This document shows positions 19,059 through 28,000 of a stretch of 64,000 nt of DNA, in pieces. The notes under the pieces are model-generated. The model ran no database searches. It had not been told where the DNA came from and was given only the letters and a program-made list of their open reading frames with translations. Origin of the DNA: JABSOG01 sp041583135 (GTDB lineage Bacteria > Pseudomonadota > Gammaproteobacteria > Enterobacterales > Alteromonadaceae); contig JBFHGJ010000016.1 in NCBI GenBank assembly GCA_041583135.1, forward strand, positions 6,254-70,253, written 5' to 3'. Positions within the stretch are counted from its first letter, which is position 1, and every line of letters starts with the position of its first letter. The translations under genes were made by a program, and so were the position numbers.

Positions 19059-22000
19059 GTGAATACTTTCGAACTCATCAGTAAACTCCACCAACACAAT
19101 ATTCGCATCAGCGAATCTCAAGGCAAGTTGCTGGTGGATGCGGCTAAAGGGGCACTTAATGCAGAACTGACGAGTTTGATCAAGGCCAACAAGGCGCAAT
19201 TGATTGCGTTCTTGCGTCAGCAGTCGTCCTATGGCTCGGCGATGGTGCAAAATGATGAGATCCCTGCGTGCCCGCGGTCTTGCCGTCGGCATTTTGAGCT
19301 GTCTTTTGCTCAGCAGCGCCTGTGGTTTGTCGATCAGATGTTTCCGGGCACAGCTCAATATAACATGCCATCTTTGTTTGAGGTTGCTGTTGGGTTCGAT
19401 CTGGCGGCAGCCGATAATGCTCTGACTGAGTTAATAGCGCGACACGAAATTTTACGCACCTGTTATCAGGCTAAACAAGACCAGATACATCAAGTGATCC
19501 AACCTGCCGCAGCCTTTGGTATCGTACATCATGATGTGACTGGCCTAAGTGGTCAGCAACAGCGCGCTGAGCTGGCACGTTTGGTAGAACAATATTGCCT
19601 TGAACCTTTCGATTTGAAGCAGGACCTGATGCTAAAAGCGCATTTTTTTGCCACAGGGCAGGGCGGTCAAGCGGGCATATTGTTGTTAAACCTTCACCAC
19701 ATCGCTTGTGATGGTTGGTCTGTGGCGATTTTGGTTGAAGAGTTTCTCAAACTGTATCAAGCCTGCAAGCACAATGAAGCGTTTTGCTTGTCCCCTCTGA
19801 GTATTCAATACGCCGACTACGCCCAGTGGCAACGTAGCAATGAACAACAGTTGAATTCGCACCTTGACTACTGGCGCCAGCAGTTGGCTGATGTGCCTCA
19901 GGTGCATCAACTACCACTCGATTATGAACGACCAGTCACCAAAGCCGAGCAAGGGGAATTGGTCAGTTATCATTTGGCGCCGGCGATATTGACGGCATTA
20001 AAACATCGTGCCAATAGCCACGGCATGACGTTATTTATGTTGCTGCACGGCGCGCTGACTTTGGTCTTATCTCGTCATAGCAACAACAAGGATATTGTTG
20101 TCGGCACGCCAGTCGCCAATCGCAGCCGGGCTGAGTTGGAACCCTTGATCGGGTGTTTTGTCAACACGCTGGTGTTGCGAACCTCGACAGCGTTTGATGG
20201 GTTGAACGACTTTTTGATGCATGTAAAGGACGTTAATCTCAACGCCCAAGCGCATCAGGATATCCCGTTTGAACAATTGGTGGATCACTGCCAGATTGAA
20301 AGAACCGCCCAATATACCCCCTTGGTCCAGATAATGTTTGGTCTCGATGGAAGTCAGTTTGACGCGCAAGCGATGAACCAAGCCGGCTTTATGCCAATGA
20401 CAAACGATATCAAGCTGACCAAATTTGATTTAGACATCGTAGCCCGTGAGCAAAATGACGTTTTACAGTTTGATTGGTTGTTTGATATTTCGTTATTTAC
20501 CTCCGAACACGTGCAAACGTTGAGTGAAGATCTCGGCCGAGTGCTTGAGGCGATGGCTGACGGTGGTAATATGGCACTGGGTGGTGTACCAATACTATCT
20601 CCTGTGTTGTTGAGTCGACTGCTTACTCAAGCGCACCATCAAGAAGATGATTTTAATCACTCAGCGACAGTGCATCAGCTATTCGAACAGCAATGTCAGA
20701 TGAATGCTGCCGCTACTGCCGTTGAATATATCGACCAAGAGGGTATTCGACATTCGTGCAGTTATGGCCAGCTTAATCAAGCGGCCAATCGTTTAGCGCG
20801 ACATTTGCTGGCCCTAGGCTTAGAGCATGAGGGCCTGGTTGGGATATGCCTTGAGCGCAGTATTGACATGATTGTAGCGTTATTGGCAGTTCACAAGGCT
20901 GGCGGCGCCTATGTGCCTTTAGATCCAGAACACCCTAAAGCGAGATTGCAAGCGATTGTCGAGCAAACCGATATTCGCCTGCTGCTGGGTCAAAGCACCT
21001 TACCGGTGATGGCCGAATTGACGCAATGGTTGAGCGGGGCCGCGCAGGTTGTCGAGCTTGATGTGTTGCAGACAAAAAGCTTGTTGTCCGGATACGCTGA
21101 TGATGATTTACGGCTGAATTTAACGCCTAGGTCATTGGCCTATGTGATCTTTACTTCTGGCTCAAGTGGCCAGCCGAAAGGGGTCATGGTTGAACACCCG
21201 GCAATGGCCAATTTACTAAAAGCAATGGCGGCCAAGCTCGATGTCTTTTGTGCGGGCAAGCGCTTTTTGGCGCTCACCACTGTGACCTTTGATATCGCCG
21301 GTTTGGAGTTATTCGGGCCGCTGTGCTTCGGCGGCGAGCTGGTGATCGGCGCTGCGTGCTATAGCCAAGATCCTTATCGCTTAGGGCGACTGCTATCAAA
21401 ATATCCTTGTCAGGCAATTCAAGGAACGCCTTCAACCTGGCAAAGTCTGATCAATGCCAACTGGCAGGGCGATTCTCAATTGACTGCCATATCTGGTGGT
21501 GAAGCGTTAAACACCGAGCTTGCCGAGCAATTACTGGCGCTTACGGCGCGCCTTTATAATTGTTATGGGCCGACCGAGGCCACTGTTTGGTCCATGGTTA
21601 AAGCCATTGGGCCGGAGGATGTCAAACAGCCGAGCATTCCTCTTGGCGGTAGCTTGAGTAACTATCAACATTACGTGCTTAGTGATGATTTGCAATTGTT
21701 GCCACCGGGTACGGCAGGTGAGCTGTATATTGGTGGTCACGGACTTGCCCGGGGCTATTTGAATCAGCCTGAGTTGACGGCCGAATGTTTTGTCGCGCAT
21801 CCGTTTAGTGACATGCAAGGAGAGAGGTTATATAAAACTGGTGACTGGGTTCGCCAAATTGAGGTCAGGGGTCAATCTCAGGTGCAATGGCAGTTTCTAG
21901 GCCGTATTGACGATCAATTGAAGATCCGCGGCTTTCGTGTTGAGTTGGGAGAGGTTGAATTCGTGCTGCGGCAGTGTTCGGGGGTTAGTGAAGCTATAGC

Positions 22001-25000
22001 TGTGGTGTGTGGCGACAATGTGCAGCAGCAGTTCATCATGGCCTATGTGGTGTCGGACGAATACGTCTCTGCGACTGCTAAACCCTGGTTAGAGCAGCTC
22101 AAAACGCATATGGCTGCGCACTTGCCTCATTATATGTGTCCGGTTGATGTGCAGTTACTGACGCAGTGGCCTTTAATGCCAAATGGCAAGATAGACAAGC
22201 GGGCGCTGACGGCGAAGGGGCTAAATCAATCAACTGAGTCTTACCAAGCGCCGAACGGTAAAACCGAGCAAGCCCTAACGGCTATTTGGGCAAGCTTACT
22301 CAATCTTTGCCCAGGCGCTATCGCAAGAGACAGCAATTTCTTTAAGCTTGGCGGCAATTCTTTGTTGAGTGTGCGGCTGGTCACCGAAGTGCGCGAGCAA
22401 ATGCAATGCGAGCTGAGTATCAAGACGGTATTTGAACACCCTACGGTTGCCCAACTGGCAAGGCGAGTTGAAAGTGACTCAAGTAAACGTTTGCGTGCCA
22501 AGATAACCCGCCGGTTGCAACCGGGTCAAACCCAGTATGTCGCATCTTTTACCCAAAGTCGTCTGTGGTTTATCGATCACCTCCAAGGGGGAAGCGCCGA
22601 GTATAATATGCCCACCAGCTTGCTGCTTGAAGGGGCGTTTGACCTTGATATTGCCAATCGGGTAATTGCTTCGATTATCGAACGTCATGCACCTTTGCGA
22701 ACCGTGTTTAAAGAAGTCGATGGTGTTGTGATGCAATCGGTGATGGTCGAATTTGATTTTGCTATCGACGTGGTGGATTTGACGGATCTCACGAGTGAGT
22801 TGCAACAGCAGCGTTTGGCTGCGCTGCTGGCGGCAGATAGGGCCAAGGCGTTTGATTTGGCGGCAGATCTGATGTTCCGAGCTAGCTTTATTTACCTATC
22901 TAAGGCTGAAGGTGAAACAAAAGGGGTGCTGTCGTTCAATATGCCCCATATTGCTGCCGACGCCTGGTCTATGCAGTTATTGCTGCAAGAGTTTGTTGAA
23001 CTCTATCAGGCCTTGCAAAACGGCATGCCTCATTGCTTAGCGCCCTTGCACATCGAGTATGGCGATTTTGCGCTATGGCAGAGAGAATGGTTGCAAGGCG
23101 AGGTGTTGGATACCCAGCTCAACTACTGGCTCGCGCACTTGGCAGAGATCCCGCCGGTGCATAGCCTACCTTTAGATAAACCTAGGCCGAAACAAAAATC
23201 CAGCCAAGGGTTGGTAGTGAAAAGACAATGGGGTAAGGCATTTACCGCAAGGCTCAAGGACTTTGCGCTGCAACACAACATGACGCCTTTTATGTTGCTT
23301 CATGCAGGATTAGCGTTGGTACTTTCACGTCACAGTAATACTGATGACATTGTAATGGGGACGTCGGTGGCCAACCGCCTTCAGGCGCAGGTAGAAGGAT
23401 TGGTCGGATGTTTTGTCAACACATTGGTGTTGCGCTGTAATACTGAACACCAGTGTCTTGGTGACTATTTTGCGCATATTCGTGAGGTCAATCTCTGCGC
23501 TCAGGCCAACCAGGATATTCCGCTGGAGTTGCTGGTCGAGAAAATGAAAGTGCCTCGAAGCAGTGGACATGCGCCGGTATTTCAGATCATGTTTACCATG
23601 AACACCAATGAAATGCAGCAAGTGGCGCTTGATGACGTAGCCGTCTCACTGTTACCCGGCGTTGAAGATGTCACTCGGTTTGACTTGGATATCAACGTAC
23701 ACCTAAGTGATAGCGGTTGTCACTTGGACTGGCTGTATGACTGTGGCTTGTTTGAACACCAGCGTATTGAATCGATGGCTGATCACCTTTATTTGTTGCT
23801 CACCTCAATCATGGCTAACCCGCAGCAGCCGCTTGCGCAGCTTTCTATTGTCGATGCGGCCCAACAGCGCTACCTGGCCGAACATTTAAGTGACCCAAGT
23901 GGCTATTTGTCAGAGCAGCAGATGCTGCATCGACGTTTCGAAGCGCAGGTGCTGCAATTTCCTGAAAACGTTGCCTTGGTATATGAAGACGAGCAAGGCG
24001 AGCGAGCGCAAATGACGTATTTGGCGCTTAACGAACAAGCCAATAAGATAGCAGCCCACCTGCGTGAACAGGGAGTAGGGTGTGACATGCCGGTTGGTCT
24101 GTGTTTAGAGCGCTCGGGGCAAATGGTGGTGGGTCTTATGGCGATTTTAAAAGCGGGTGGTGCCTATGTGCCGCTGGATCCTAACCAGCCAACAACGCGC
24201 TTAGAAACCATCATCGACGATGCCGATTTTGACGTGTTGTTAACTCACAGCCGCTTGCTCAATGACTACCCATTTGCCGATAAGACTTTGGTTTTACTCG
24301 ACGAAGCCTTCATGTCGTTTTATGACGAGTACGACACGCAGAATTTGACCGCTTTGCCGCAACAGGGGCCGCGTAACTTGGCCTATGTTATTTATACCTC
24401 GGGTTCGACCGGACAACCTAAAGGGGTTATGGTCGAGCACGGCGGGGTGGACAATATGGTTCGCTATCAGCAGCAGGTTTTTAATGTCGGTGCTGATGCA
24501 AAAGTGTTGCACTTTGCTTCGTTTGGTTTCGATGCCAGCGTGTCTGAGTGGGCTATGGCACTTTTGAGCGGCGCTTCGTTACACATTTGTACTGAGCATG
24601 AACGTAAGGACATGAGCGCATTGTCACAGCGTTTGTGTCAAGATGAAATAAGCCATATGACCTTACCGCCGGTGTTGTTGGAGCTGCTCGACCCGAACTT
24701 TGACCATCGGCTTAAAAGTATCATTGTCGCTGGAGATGCATGTTCAACAGAGTTAGTTGAGCGTTGGGCCGGGCAATGTTGTTTCTTCAATGCCTATGGT
24801 CCAACAGAAGCATCTGTTTGTGCCAGTATCGCCCAGCTTGATGGCCATGGGCCGTTGTCAATAGGCTGCGCCGTTGCCAACACCGACGTGTATATTTTAG
24901 ACAAGTACCAACGGGTGTTGCCTTTTGGCGCTGTTGGCGAGCTTTATATCGGTGGTGCCGGTTTGGCCAGGGGATATTTGAATCAGTCTCAGTTAAGTGA

Positions 25001-28000
25001 AGCGTCGTTTGTTGCGCGACCGCCACAAGTGCCCGGTCATGGGCCGTTGTATAAAACCGGTGATCTGGCTCGCTACCTAGTGACTGAGATGGGCAAAGAA
25101 AAGCCCTTGTCCTTTGTCGGACGCGTGGATAGTCAGATTAAGATACGTGGCTATCGCATTGAACTCGGTGAAGTCATCTCCAATTTACATCGTTGTCAAC
25201 ATGTCGAAACCGCTACTGTTGTTGTCAGCCAAAGCCCTCAAAGTGAAGGCAGTATGGTTCATAAACGGCTTATCGCCTATGTGGTAGCCAGAGCCACCAG
25301 TAACATGCAACCAAACTTTGAGGCAGATAGGTGGGTAGAACAATTACGCAGTGAAATGGCAGCGATGCTCCCTGAGTATATGCTCCCGGCCGCTTATGTC
25401 GTGCTTCAGGAGATGCCCATCAATCAAAACGGCAAGATTGATCATCAAGCCTTGCCAGCTGCCGACTTTAGTCAATTTAAACAACACTATATCGCACCAC
25501 AAAACCCATTGGAGCACACTTTAGTGACTATTTGGTCGCAACTGTTGCAGGTGGATGAAGACAAAATAGGTGTCGGCGCGAATTTCTTTGAATTGGGCGG
25601 CGACTCTATTTTGTCCATTCAACTGGTTTCGCGCGCGGCGTCGCAAGGCATCCACTTTAGTGTGGATGATCTGTTCAGCGCACAGACCATAGAAAAGCTA
25701 CGTCCTTTGATAAGCGATGATAAACAGGTCGATACCTTACAGGTAACTGTTATTGGTAATATGCCGTTATTACCAATACAGCGCGCGTTCTTTGAGGATG
25801 AAACCGCACTGCATCATTACAATCAGTCGGTGATGCTAAACGCACCCGAAGCGTTGACGCTGGCGACACTGAAATCAATGGTGAAGGTGTTGTTCGAACA
25901 ACATGATGCCCTGCGTCTGCAATTTGAGCGTGGCGACAGTTGGCAAGGCATTTTTCAGCCTATGGCGCAAATCGATTTCGATAAAGCGGTCATCCAACAG
26001 CAATGCAGTAATGAAACGTTAAGCGAAATTGTCGATGATGTACAACGGAGTCTTAAGCCGCAAAACGGCGACCTGTTCAAAGCGGCACTGTTGCATGTTG
26101 ACGATAAACCGCTTTTGCTGATAGTGATACATCACCTAGTTGTCGATGGGGTGTCTTGGCGTGTGTTGCTTGAAGACTTATTGACGCTGGCTCAGCAATG
26201 GCAAAATAGAACGCCATTGCGCCTTGGCGCGAAGACAACTTCTTATCAGCAGTGGGGCGAGTTCATTGCAACGTATAGCCAGTCAGCGCAATTGCAGGCT
26301 GAAAAGGCGTTTTGGCTGGCGCAGTTGCAACAACCGATTGCGCCTTTTTATCAACCCGAGATGGGAGAACAGGGTACGCGTTATGATGGCAAGCGTTATC
26401 GTGTGATCACATTTACGATAGATAGCAGGAAAACGACACAACTGCTAGGCCAGTGCAATGCTTCTTATCGGACGCAAATCAATGAGCTGCTGCTAACGGC
26501 ACTGTTGTTCGGTTACCATCAGTATAGCGATTTGAAGGCGATGCGCCTTGATCTTGAAGGACATGGTCGTGAGCCAATGGCGAATAATTTGGACTTAAGC
26601 CGTACCGTCGGCTGGTTCACCAGTATTTATCCGCTGGTGTTGCAATTTGAGGCTGGCGCCGGTATTGCCGATGTGCTGTGTGAGGTCAAAAATCGCTACC
26701 GCACCATTGCCAATAACGGTCTTGGTTTTGGTGTACTCAATGCCTTTGATGCGGCTTTTTCCGCTCAAGCGCAGGCGGCTAGGGCTGAGCTGCTGTTTAA
26801 TTATCTGGGGCAGTTCGACCAACTTGGCAATGATGCCAGTGGCTTTAGCTTAAGCGATCGCGCCAGTGGTCAGGACATCAGTCCTTTGCGCCAACCGAGT
26901 CATCCTTTGGCCATCAATGGTTGGGTCAGCGAGCAAAAATTTTGTTTCTCACTTAAATATGATGCCAGTCGCTATCACCAAGACGCTATGGCGCAATTTA
27001 TGGGGGCCTTTGAAAGTGCCCTTGGTCAATTGATTGAACATTGTCAGCAAACGCCTTGGGGCAAGCTGTGTCCGGGCGATTTTCCGCTGGCGCAAGTGTC
27101 GCAGGCAAAGTTGCGTTTGTGGCAACTTGAACACAACAGTGAGGTTGAAGACCTTTATCCGGCAACCGGTATGCAGCAAGGGTTGCTGTTTCATAGCTTG
27201 CTCAACGCCGGTAGCTATGTGACGCAAAACCAGTTTAGCTTCGAGAAACTCGATATTGAGTGTTTTAAATCGGCCTGGCAGCACGTAGTCCAGCGCCATG
27301 TGATCTTTCGAACCGCGTTTGTTGGCGTCGAGTCGGGCGATGCACATCAGGTGGTCTATCGCGCGGCGATGTTACCTTGGCAGGTGGTCGATTTGACGAA
27401 TTTGACGCCACCGCAACAGCAATTGCAACTTGAGGAAGTAAGGGCGCAAGATGTCTCTGTGGGCTTTGATCTGACGCAACCGCCATTGATGCGTTTTACA
27501 CTGGTGTTACTGGGGTCACTGCACAGCGTAGTGCTTTGGAGTCACCATCACAGTATCATCGATGGTTGGAGTGGGCCTGTGGTATTTGCCGAAGTGGTGA
27601 AGTGCTACCAGGCATTGCGTCAACAACAACCGCCGGAACTGCCGCCAGTATACTCTTATCGTGATTACATGCAGTGGCTGGGGCAACAATCGATGGCGCA
27701 GGCGAAGCAATTTTGGTCGCAGCAGCTATCAACGGTTGCGGCAAATACGCCGTTACCGCTAATGTATGATGGTGTTGCACATGAGTATCCCCCTGAGCAT
27801 AGTGAGGTATTAGAGCAGGTAGTGTGGTTAGATGAGGCGCAGACTCAGAAACTACAGCAGCTCGCTAGCGCCGCTAAAACCACGGTGAACATTATTGTTC
27901 AAGCAGCCTGGGGGCTGTTACTGGCCAATTACAGCGGCGCAGGCACTGTGGTCTTCGGTGCAACGACGTCGGGGCGTCCGGCGCAGGTCAGCGGCATTGA

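Noticed and set aside
26949..27347. Antisense open frame of 132 codons inside NRPS-B
   Set aside because: It mirrors the coding sequence of the E-C3 region in another frame, as do many other antisense frames across the NRPS genes; none has an independent motif or start signal.
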